From the NCBI RefSeq assembly GCF_022751215.1, contig NZ_JAICDG010000001.1, forward strand, positions 620,001 to 684,000: a stretch of 64,000 nucleotides of DNA. Direction: 5' to 3'. Below the pieces are notes generated by a model, which searched no databases, had not been told where the DNA came from, and saw only the letters and a program-made list of their open reading frames with translations. The translations under genes and the position numbers were made by a program. This stretch comes from Actinomadura terrae. Its GTDB lineage: Bacteria; Actinomycetota; Actinomycetes; Streptosporangiales; Streptosporangiaceae. Positions 57,839 to 64,000 of this stretch are shown here, piece after piece (position 1 is the stretch's first letter; each line of letters begins with the position of its first letter).

Positions 57839-58165
57839 TCAGAAGATGCCGCGCCGCGTCCGGCCGCCATGCCAGCGGCCGCCGCCGTGCCAGCGGCGGC
57901 CGCCGCGGCGCCCGTTCGCGCCGTTCGTGGAGGTGAGCGCCGCCACCCCGACCGCGGCGATCACGATGGCGAAGACGAGGGCGATGAGCGTGCCCGCGCC
58001 GAGCGCGTTCGCGATCACCCCGCCGAGGATGGCGCCGACGACGCCGACGAGGATGGTCAGCAGGACGCCGATGGGGTTGCGTCCGGGGACCAGCAGCCGT
58101 GCCAGGGCTCCGATGACGGCACCGACGACGATGAACCAGAGGATCGTCGTGAGCATGTCGATCAT
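57839..58165 (-). CDS. GlsB/YeaQ/YmgE family membrane protein
   Basis: 108 residues, ATG 58165 (MIDMLTTILWFIVVGAVIGA). Three helices with the family pattern GALARLLVPGRNPIGVLLTI and GGVIANALGAGTL. The C-terminal tail is Gly/Arg/Trp/His-rich with a repeated RRWHGGGRWHGGR unit, an unusual extension. Transglycosylase-associated proteins of this family are small stress-induced membrane proteins of unknown mechanism. Confidence 0.85.
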   Translation of the reverse strand: MIDMLTTILWFIVVGAVIGALARLLVPGRNPIGVLLTILVGVVGAILGGVIANALGAGTLIALVFAIVIAAVGVAALTSTNGANGRRGGRRWHGGGRWHGGRTRRGIF

Positions 58166-58289
58166 CCATTCCGTTTCCGTGGGCCGGTGGCCCGTGGTCG
58201 GAGGTCGATATGCCCGTCCTGTCCGGTTCAAACAAAGCGGTGGTCAAAATCTCGTCAAGCCGGTGCCGCCGGCACGGCGTTCCCGCAGG

Positions 58290-58523
58290 TCAGGTGTACT
58301 GGGTGCCGAAGCCGACGTTGCGCTGCTCGTCCTCGGTGATCTCCAGGTAGCCGACCTGGGGGGCGGGGATCACGATCCGGCCGGCCCGGCGGTCCTGGAG
58401 GACGAAGACCCCGCGCTCGGCGGCCAGCGCCTCGGCCAGCGCCCGCTGGACCTCGTCGGCCGACTGCGCGGTGTCCACCACGAGTTCCCTGGGCACGTTC
58501 CGCACGCCGATGCGTACCTGCAC
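58290..58523 (-). CDS. DUF3107 protein
   Basis: 77 residues, GTG 58523. The whole protein is the family: VQVRIGVRNVPRELVVDTAQ, VQRALAEALAAERGVFVL, IPAPQVGYLEI, NVGFGTQ. Conserved in actinobacteria beside a TetR gene (Rv3208A-like region). Predicted mixed alpha/beta and cytoplasmic, role unknown. Confidence 0.88.
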   Translation of the reverse strand: MQVRIGVRNVPRELVVDTAQSADEVQRALAEALAAERGVFVLQDRRAGRIVIPAPQVGYLEITEDEQRNVGFGTQYT

Positions 58524-58698
58524 TCGATGCTCCCGTCCGTCCCGTCCCGCCGACCACCGGCGGTCACGCCTCCGATGGTGGCACGCGGACCGCCGGACAC
58601 GCCGCCGCGCCGCTTCGCCCCGAGTGAAACCGGCGGCGAGATCGGTGCGGCCATGCAGATCGGCCGTGCGGAACAGGGCGCGGAACAGCCGGTCCGGA

Positions 58699-59322
58699 TC
58701 AGCCGGTGCGGGGGAAGCCGGAGATCCCGCGCCAGGCCAGCCGGGCGATGATCTTCTCGGCGGTGTCCTTGGGGATCGCCCGGTGCTGGGACAGCCAGTA
58801 GCGGGCGCTGACCTCGGCCATCCCGACCAGGCCCATGCCGAGCAGGTGCGCCTCGTCGCTCGGGGCGTCGGTGTCCTCGGCGATGACCTGGGCGATCATC
58901 TCGGCGCACTGCTGGTTGGCGCGGTCGACGCGGGCGCGGACGGGCGCCACGTTGCGCAGGTCGGACTCGAAGACGAGCCGGTACGCCTCGCCGTCGCCGG
59001 CCACGAAGTCGTAGAACGCCTGCATGCACGCCTGGACGCGCAGCTTGTTGTCGGTGGTGGACTCCAGCGCCTCGCGGACGATCTTCACGAGCGCCTCGGC
59101 GTGCTCGTCCAGCAGCGCCAGGTACAGCTCAAGCTTGCCCGGGAAGTGCTGGTAGAGCACGGGCTTGCTGACGCCCGCCCGCTCGGCGATCTCGTCCATC
59201 GCGGCGGCGTGGTAGCCCTGCGCGACGAACACCTCCTGGGCGGCGCCGAGCAGTTGCCTGCGGCGCGCCAGCCGCGGCAGCCGCGTGCCGCGGGGGCGGG
59301 CATCCGGGGTCGCGGTCACCAC
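58699..59322 (-). CDS. TetR family transcriptional regulator (Rv3208-like)
   Basis: 207 residues, GTG 59322. Helix-turn-helix at about 18-65 (FVAQGYHAAAMDEIAERAGV then KPVLYQHFPGKLELY). The ligand domain includes YDFVAGDGEAYRLVFESDLR and ends RLAWRGISGFPR. The TetR-DUF3107 adjacency is conserved in mycobacteria. A 16-base palindrome 66 bases upstream is its probable operator. Confidence 0.9.
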   Translation of the reverse strand: MVTATPDARPRGTRLPRLARRRQLLGAAQEVFVAQGYHAAAMDEIAERAGVSKPVLYQHFPGKLELYLALLDEHAEALVKIVREALESTTDNKLRVQACMQAFYDFVAGDGEAYRLVFESDLRNVAPVRARVDRANQQCAEMIAQVIAEDTDAPSDEAHLLGMGLVGMAEVSARYWLSQHRAIPKDTAEKIIARLAWRGISGFPRTG

Positions 59323-59387
59323 AGTCTCCGATCACCGATTCGCGTCGGGACGACCGCCCGGCGCGGTAAGCACATCTCTCATCCTAC

Positions 59388-59403
59388 GTGCGGGTAACCT
59401 CAC
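59388..59403. promoter_or_regulatory. Candidate TetR operator
   Basis: GTGCGGGTAACCTCAC is a 16-base palindrome with two mismatched pairs. It lies 66 bases before the TetR start, within its promoter region, and fits autorepression. Confidence 0.45.
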
Positions 59404-59497
59404 GCGGCACCAGCAGGCCCCCGCGCGGGCTCCTTCACGCAGGTCAGTGTATTTCCGACGGAGCGCCCGCACGCACGAACCCGGGAACGCGGGCGTC

Positions 59498-59513
59498 CGG
59501 CCCCGGCGGGCCG
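59498..59513 (-). terminator. Hairpin after the 65-residue acidic protein gene
   Basis: CGGCCC-CGGC-GGGCCG, a 6-bp stem in a GC-rich stretch, begins 30 bases past the stop at 59543 on the minus strand. A plausible but weak terminator. Confidence 0.4.
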
Positions 59514-59542
59514 CTCCCGGCCGGGTGGCGGAGGGGGGCCGG

Positions 59543-59740
59543 TCAGCGGTAGTCGTCCTCGTCGAGGTTGATCTCGCGGCGCTGGTCGGCGGCGTCGGCC
59601 TCGTCGGCGTCGAAGGGCAGCTGCGCCGTCCACTCGCGGGGCTGCTCCTCCTCGGCGGCGACCTCGGCGCGCTGCTCGGCGGCGTCCGCCTCGGGCGCCT
59701 CGTCGGGTACGGGCTGCTCACGGTCGTCGGTCTGGCTCAT
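59543..59740 (-). CDS. Small acidic disordered protein
   Basis: 65 residues, ATG 59740 with AGGACCTG upstream. Extremely acidic, with an internal repeat (EADAAEQRAEV at about 17-27 and EADAADQRREI at about 48-58) and the end NLDEDDYR. No globular domain. I do not recognise the family. It follows the flavoprotein gene after 79 bases. Confidence 0.65.
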   Translation of the reverse strand: MSQTDDREQPVPDEAPEADAAEQRAEVAAEEEQPREWTAQLPFDADEADAADQRREINLDEDDYR

Positions 59741-59819
59741 CACAGGTCCTGTCCTCGTACGCACTGTCCTCGTACGCGCTGTCGTCGGGCGGGTGGCGGC
59801 GTTCCTCCTGGGCGCGCTC

Positions 59820-61187
59820 TCACAGGCGTCCGGCCAGGTCGCGCAGCGGCGGCTCAAGGGACTCGCCGTAGGTCGGGAACGCGTGCACGACGTCGGCGAG
59901 CATGCTCAGCGGGGTCTCCGCGCGGATGGCCAGCGCGATCTCGCTCATCCACTCCTCAGCGTAGGGTCCGGCCGCGGCGGCGCCGATCAGCAGTCCCCGT
60001 GAGCGGTCGGCGTACAGTTCGACACGGCCGCGGTCGTCGGCGTCCACCGCCGCCCGCGCCGTCGCCGCGAGGTCGTACCCGGACGCGAGCAGGTCTATGC
60101 CGAGTTCGGCGGCCCGTGCGGGTGAGAGCCCCACCGCGTAGACGGTCGGCGTGGTGTGGACGACCCGGGGGATCGCCCGGTAGTCGGCCTCCCGGCGCCG
60201 CCCGAGCAGGTTGGCGAGCACCACGCGCGCTTGGTAGCGGGCGGCGTGGGTGGTGCGGGCGACGCCGGTCACGTCCCCGGCGGCCCAGACCCGGCCCGTC
60301 TCGGACGGGACGGCGCACGTCGCGTCCACCGGTATGCCCTGCCCCGGGCTGATCTCGACGCCGAGGGCCTCAAGGCCGAGGCCCGCCACGCGCGGGCGGC
60401 GCCCGGCGGCGACGAGGATGCGGTCGGCGTCGGGCGTCCCGCCGTCCGAGAGCCACAGCCGCACGCCCGACTCCTTGCGCTCGACCTGCCCGAGGGCGGC
60501 GCCGAGCCGCAGGTCGACGCCCATCCTTCGCAGCGCGTCGGCCAGTGCCTCGCCGGCGAAGGGCGCCTCGGCGTCCAGCAGCCGCCCGGCCGCCTCGACC
60601 AGCGTGACCTGCGACCCGAACGCCGCGTACACCTGCGCCATCTCGCAGCCGACGGGCCCGCCGCCGAGGACGACGAGCCGGCGCGGCAGGTCGGGGACCG
60701 ACAGTGCCTCGTCGCTGGTCCAGACGGGGACGTCGGCGAGGCCGTCCACCGGGGGCAGGACGGGTTCGCTGCCGGTGCACACGACCAGGTCGCCGTAGCC
60801 GTGCTCGACCCCGTCGACCTCGACGGCGCCGGGGCGGACGACGCGTCCGACGCCGCGTAGGACGGTCACGCCGTCCTCCGCGAGCCGGGCGACCGCGCGG
60901 TCGTCGTGGCGGTGGGCGGCCAGCTCGTCGCGGCGGGCGACGGCCAGCTCCCAGGTCTCGCCGCGCCGCGCCGACAGCAGGAGCGAGGTGGACGGGACGC
61001 ATGCCAGATATGGCGACAGGCCCCCGACCAGGTGGTGCTCGACGAGCGCGACGTCGCGCCCCGCGCGGGCGAGGCCCGCCGCGACCAGCTCCCCGGCCGT
61101 CCCCCCGCCGAGCACGACGGCACCGTGTTCGTTCTTCGACAACTGTTCATCCTCCAGCACCCGCAGGATGTCCCCGTGGTGCTCCAT
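59820..61187 (-). CDS. Pyridine nucleotide-disulfide oxidoreductase-like flavoprotein lacking one redox Cys
   Basis: 455 residues, ATG 61187. FAD-binding VVLGGGTAGELVAAGLARAG, NAD-binding LVVLGGGPVGCEMAQVYAAFG, second FAD contact RVWAAGDVTGVART and a C-terminal dimerisation domain. The redox segment reads GGLSPYLACVPS: Ser58 stands where the first cysteine belongs, while Cys63 is kept, and the next Lys is Thr. It therefore should not reduce disulfides by the usual mechanism; it may be a single-Cys reductase, oxidase or dehydrogenase. Confidence 0.85.
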   Translation of the reverse strand: MEHHGDILRVLEDEQLSKNEHGAVVLGGGTAGELVAAGLARAGRDVALVEHHLVGGLSPYLACVPSTSLLLSARRGETWELAVARRDELAAHRHDDRAVARLAEDGVTVLRGVGRVVRPGAVEVDGVEHGYGDLVVCTGSEPVLPPVDGLADVPVWTSDEALSVPDLPRRLVVLGGGPVGCEMAQVYAAFGSQVTLVEAAGRLLDAEAPFAGEALADALRRMGVDLRLGAALGQVERKESGVRLWLSDGGTPDADRILVAAGRRPRVAGLGLEALGVEISPGQGIPVDATCAVPSETGRVWAAGDVTGVARTTHAARYQARVVLANLLGRRREADYRAIPRVVHTTPTVYAVGLSPARAAELGIDLLASGYDLAATARAAVDADDRGRVELYADRSRGLLIGAAAAGPYAEEWMSEIALAIRAETPLSMLADVVHAFPTYGESLEPPLRDLAGRL

Positions 61188-61235
61188 GGTGGCGGATTCC
61201 GGCGCCGGAGCGTGCCGGTTCGGACACAAACGGCG

Positions 61236-62129
61236 TCAGGGCAGGGGCTGCCGCTCGCTCAGCAATGGTTCGAGCAGGTCGCCGTGCCCGTCGATGCGCG
61301 CCAGCGCGTCGGCGGGGTAAAAGCGCAGGTCGGCGGCGCCATCGCAGGCGTCGAGCTCGTCCCAGGTCACGGGCATGGACACCGACGGCTCGTCGGCGGC
61401 GCGCAGCGAGTAGGGCGCGACGGTGGTCTTGGCGGGGTTGTTCTGGCTCCAGTCGACGAAGACCTTCCCCTTGCGCAGCGCCTTGTCCATCTTCGCGACG
61501 ACGAGCCCGGGATGCTCCTCCGCGAGCCGCCGCGCCGCCGCCTTGGCGTAGTCGGACGTCCGCGCCGACTCCTTGATCGGGACGTAGAGGTGCAGGCCCT
61601 TCTTGCCGCTGGTCTTCGGGTAGGAGTCCAGGCCGTCCTCGGCGAGCAGGTCGCGCAGCAGGTGCGCCACCTCGCACGCCTCCACGACCGTCGCGGGCGG
61701 CCCCGGGTCCAGGTCGAACACGACCAGGTCGGGGTCGTGGACCGCGCCGCGCGGCCCCACCTTCCACTGCGGGACGTGCAGCTCCAGCGCGGCGAGGTTG
61801 GCGCACCACACGAGCGTGGGCAGGTCGTCCACGACGACGAAGTCGAGCGTGTCGCGTCCCGTGGAGCTGCCGGGGGTCGGGATCGTCGCCGTCCGCACCC
61901 AGTCGGGCGTGTGCGACGGCGCGTTCTTCTCGAAGAACTTCTGCGCGCGCACCCCGTCCGGCCAGCGGATGCGGGTCGCGGCGCGGTCCTTCAGGTGCGG
62001 CAGCATGACCGGCGCGACCCGCGCGTAGTAGTCGATCACCTCGCCCTTGGTGAACTCCGGATAGAGATCCTTGTCCAGGTTGGACAGCTTGAGCCGCCGC
62101 CCCTCGACCTCCACCTGCTCACTGCTCAA
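61236..62129 (-). CDS. ligD: LigD-type polymerase domain protein (NHEJ primase-polymerase)
   Basis: 297 residues, TTG 62129 with GGAGG six bases before it. Archaeo-eukaryotic primase fold: LSNLDKDLYPEFTKGEVIDYY, RIRWPDGVRAQKFFEK, catalytic VVFDLDPGPPATV (DxD), TSGKKGLHLYVPI and FVDWSQNNPAKTTVAPYSLR. It fills gaps and adds nucleotides or ribonucleotides at breaks during end joining. In many bacteria it is fused to the ligase; here it is a separate gene overlapping the ligase gene by 11 bases. Confidence 0.93.
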   Translation of the reverse strand: MSSEQVEVEGRRLKLSNLDKDLYPEFTKGEVIDYYARVAPVMLPHLKDRAATRIRWPDGVRAQKFFEKNAPSHTPDWVRTATIPTPGSSTGRDTLDFVVVDDLPTLVWCANLAALELHVPQWKVGPRGAVHDPDLVVFDLDPGPPATVVEACEVAHLLRDLLAEDGLDSYPKTSGKKGLHLYVPIKESARTSDYAKAAARRLAEEHPGLVVAKMDKALRKGKVFVDWSQNNPAKTTVAPYSLRAADEPSVSMPVTWDELDACDGAADLRFYPADALARIDGHGDLLEPLLSERQPLP

Positions 62130-63093
62130 GGCTGACCTCCAGGGGGTCCTTGTCGTCGCGCAGCCCGCGCCAGGACGGGTGCCGGAGCCGCCCGTCCCTG
62201 GTGCGCGAGCCGTAGGCGACCTCCCCGACGAGGCGGGGTTCAACCCACTGGACGTCGCGGGTGAACTCGCGCGGCACGGCCTCGTCGTAGGGGCTCTCCG
62301 CGCGGCGCAGCGGCCACAGCGTGCCGTACAGCTCGTCCAGCGCCCGCTCGGTGAAGCCGGTGCCGACGTGCCCGACGAAGCACAGCCGGCCCTTCCCGTC
62401 GTACTCGCCGAGCAGCAGCGAGCCGACGCCGCCCTCGCGCCGCCCCCGGCCGGGCTTCCAGCCGCAGACGACGACCTCGCGGGTCATGAAGTTCTTGACC
62501 TTGCGCCAGAAGTCGACGCGGCGGCCGGGCCGGTAGGGGGAGTCGAGCCGCTTGGCGAGCAGCCCTTCGAGGCGCTGCTCCACCGTGAAGTCGAGCAGCT
62601 CCTTGACCTGGCCGGTGTCGCCGCCGTGCAGGTACGGGGGGACCTCCACGGGCCCGGCGCCGGCGAGGTCCAGCTCGGCGAGCAGCGCGCGGCGCTCGGC
62701 GTAGGGGACGTCGTACAGCGTGCCTCCGTCCAGCCGCAGCAGGTCGAACGCCACGTACCGGACGGGCACCTCGCGGATCAGCCGCGGATCGGGGCGGCCC
62801 ACGTGCATGCGGCGCTGGAGGCGCTCGAAGCTCGGGCGCCCCTCCTCGAAGGCGACGACCTCCCCGTCCAGGACGACGTCGCGGTCGGGGAGGAGGTCGG
62901 CCAGGCCGGACAGCTCGGGGTAGCGTCCGGCGACGTCGCCGCCGCGCCGCCCGCAGGCGCGCACGCCGCCCGCGGCGACGTGGGCCAGCACGCGGACGCC
63001 GTCCCACTTGAGCTCCAGGCCCCAGCGTTCGCCGTCGACCGGAAGGTCCCCGGTGACGGCCATCATCGGTTCGACGGGCCAAGGCGTGGTCAT
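62119..63093 (-). CDS. ligD: ATP-dependent DNA ligase (LigD ligase domain type)
   Basis: 324 residues, ATG 63093. Adenylation Lys29 in LELKWDGVRVLA, then VVLDGEVVAFEE, YVAFDLLRLDG, EGLLAKRLDSPYRPGRR and WRKVKNFMTREVVVCGW; OB-fold with GSLLLGEYDGKGRLCFVGHV. It seals nicks with ATP at joined ends. No nuclease (PE) domain is attached. First gene of an operon with the polymerase gene and divergent from ku. Confidence 0.93.
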   Translation of the reverse strand: MTTPWPVEPMMAVTGDLPVDGERWGLELKWDGVRVLAHVAAGGVRACGRRGGDVAGRYPELSGLADLLPDRDVVLDGEVVAFEEGRPSFERLQRRMHVGRPDPRLIREVPVRYVAFDLLRLDGGTLYDVPYAERRALLAELDLAGAGPVEVPPYLHGGDTGQVKELLDFTVEQRLEGLLAKRLDSPYRPGRRVDFWRKVKNFMTREVVVCGWKPGRGRREGGVGSLLLGEYDGKGRLCFVGHVGTGFTERALDELYGTLWPLRRAESPYDEAVPREFTRDVQWVEPRLVGEVAYGSRTRDGRLRHPSWRGLRDDKDPLEVSLEQ

Positions 63094-63206
63094 ACCGCCG
63101 TCCTACCCGTTGCCCGAGCCGGAGAAAAGGATCAAGAGGCCGTTATGGAGCAAATCGAACGAGGTTGCGACGCTAGGGGGAGGAACGCGCTGGGTAAGGA
63201 GAGATC

Positions 63207-64000
63207 ATGCGCAGTATCTGGAAGGGCGCGATCTCGTTCGGGCTGGTGACGATACCGGTGAAGCTCTATTCGGCGACCGAGCAGCGGGACGTCGCCTTCC
63301 ACCAGGTACACCGCGAGGACGGGGGCCGGATCAAGTACAAGCGGGTCTGCACGGTCGACGGCGAGGAGGTCGCCTACTCCGACATCGCCAAGGGTTACGA
63401 GCTGCCGAGCGGCGAGATGGTGATCCTCACCGACGAGGACTTCGCCGACCTGCCGCTGTCCTCCAGCCGCAGGATCGACGTCCTCCAGTTCGTGGAGCGC
63501 GAGGAGGTCGACCCGATCTACTTCGCGAAGTCCTACTACCTGGAGCCGGACGCGCAGGGCGCCAAGCCCTACGTGCTGCTGCGCGACGCGCTGGAGGAGT
63601 CGGGGCAGGTCGCGATCGTCAAGGTGGCGCTGCGGCAGCGCGAGTCGCTGGCGACGCTGCGGGTGCGCGGCGGGGTGTTCGTGCTGGAGACCATGCTGTG
63701 GCCGGACGAGGTCCGCGCGCCGGACTTCCCGTTCCTCGACGAGGACGTGGAGGTCCGCAAGCAGGAGCTGACGATGGCGACGTCGCTGATCGAGTCGATG
63801 GAGGGGGACTTCGACCCGGGGGAGTACAAGGACGCCTACCGGGAGGCGCTCCAGCAGGTGATCGATGCGAAGATCGAGGGGCGGGAGGTCACGCGCCCGG
63901 CCGAGGAGGAGGCCGAGGAGCCCGCCGCCGACCTGCTCAGCGCGTTGCGCGCGAGCGTCGAGGCGGCGAAGAAGGGGCGCGGCGAGCGGAAGGCCTCCGG
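63207..64000 (+). CDS. ku: Non-homologous end-joining protein Ku (truncated by window edge)
   Basis: 264 codons present, continuing past the window. ATG 63207 with AAGGAGAG upstream. Ku core: MRSIWKGAISFGLVTIPVKL, YKRVCTVDGEEVAYSDIAKG, FVEREEVDPIYFAKSYYLEP, GVFVLETMLWPDEVR and the C-terminal RKQELTMATSLIES. The homodimer encircles DNA ends and recruits LigD. An acidic then Lys/Arg-rich C-terminal extension begins at about residue 230. The 113-bp gap to the divergent ligase gene holds both promoters. Confidence 0.95.
   Translation, partial: MRSIWKGAISFGLVTIPVKLYSATEQRDVAFHQVHREDGGRIKYKRVCTVDGEEVAYSDIAKGYELPSGEMVILTDEDFADLPLSSSRRIDVLQFVEREEVDPIYFAKSYYLEPDAQGAKPYVLLRDALEESGQVAIVKVALRQRESLATLRVRGGVFVLETMLWPDEVRAPDFPFLDEDVEVRKQELTMATSLIESMEGDFDPGEYKDAYREALQQVIDAKIEGREVTRPAEEEAEEPAADLLSALRASVEAAKKGRGERKAS

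Noticed and set aside
57603..58247. Plus/minus shadow frames around the GlsB/YeaQ gene
   Set aside because: Out-of-frame, His/Arg/Pro-rich translations with no domain; the 57839-58165 frame has the family pattern.
1..64000. tRNA, rRNA, insertion sequences or prophage genes
   Set aside because: No cloverleaf-like segments with CCA-type ends, rRNA motifs, transposase or integrase frames were found by eye; a dedicated scan could still find a short ncRNA.

Overview
The window is very GC-rich actinobacterial chromosome: third codon positions are almost all G or C, GTG and TTG starts are frequent, and many genes overlap by GTGA or ATGA. Gene content (DUF397/XRE pairs, DUF3107, DUF3117, two ECF41 sigma factors, a sigE-rseA-htrA-tatB-mrp block) suggests a filamentous actinomycete, possibly Thermomonosporaceae such as Actinomadura. 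That family assignment is an inference. No rRNA, tRNA, CRISPR array, transposase or integrase was seen.

Layout. 1-2.8 kb: the right part of a conserved polyamine-type cassette (DUF2617, DUF4247, DUF350, membrane aminopropyltransferase). 2.8-5.8 kb: MerR regulator divergent from an acyl-CoA dehydrogenase, a lipoprotein that looks frameshifted, and a VOC protein. 5.9-13.0 kb: an accessory island. It holds two overlapping genes sharing a GGDQINQSG motif, two near-identical XRE(DUF5753)-DUF397 loci about 4.4 kb apart, a DUF6879 pair behind a consensus-like promoter, a PhyH-like oxygenase and an orphan AfsR-type TPR tail. 13.1-18.2 kb: TIGR01777 epimerase, an ECF41 sigma factor divergent from hemerythrin and an MFS exporter, and a muramidase-like protein. 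18.2-23 kb: dapD and dapE (convergent), an Sfp-type phosphopantetheinyl transferase, and a TetR/MFS pair with clear operators.

23-42 kb is a housekeeping block whose order resembles Mycobacterium tuberculosis Rv1205 to Rv1229c: two LOG proteins, a DHPS-like fragment, DivIVA-like protein, SRPBCC, tag, DUF3117, O-methyltransferase, sigE, anti-sigma, htrA, tatB, mrp. A phoX gene with a PHO box, an ABC exporter pair, enoyl-CoA hydratase, pepA and an RseB-like gene are interspersed. The sigE-rseA-rseB-htrA-tatB run forms an envelope-stress and export unit, with an ECF-type promoter in front of sigE.

42-52 kb: MarR, DUF1003 plus MgtE-N/CBS, a second ECF41 sigma factor, CitE-like lyase, CPBP protease, DUF6758, PHP phosphoesterase, an MBL-fold protein without its HxHxDH motif, and a RecB-like Fe-S nuclease. 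52-59.7 kb: hydrolases, a glycerophosphodiesterase, a DEAD-box helicase probably started at CTG, GlsB/YeaQ protein, DUF3107 and TetR. 59.8-64 kb: a flavoprotein reductase lacking one redox cysteine, then a bacterial NHEJ module with separate polymerase and ligase genes divergent from ku, which runs off the right edge.
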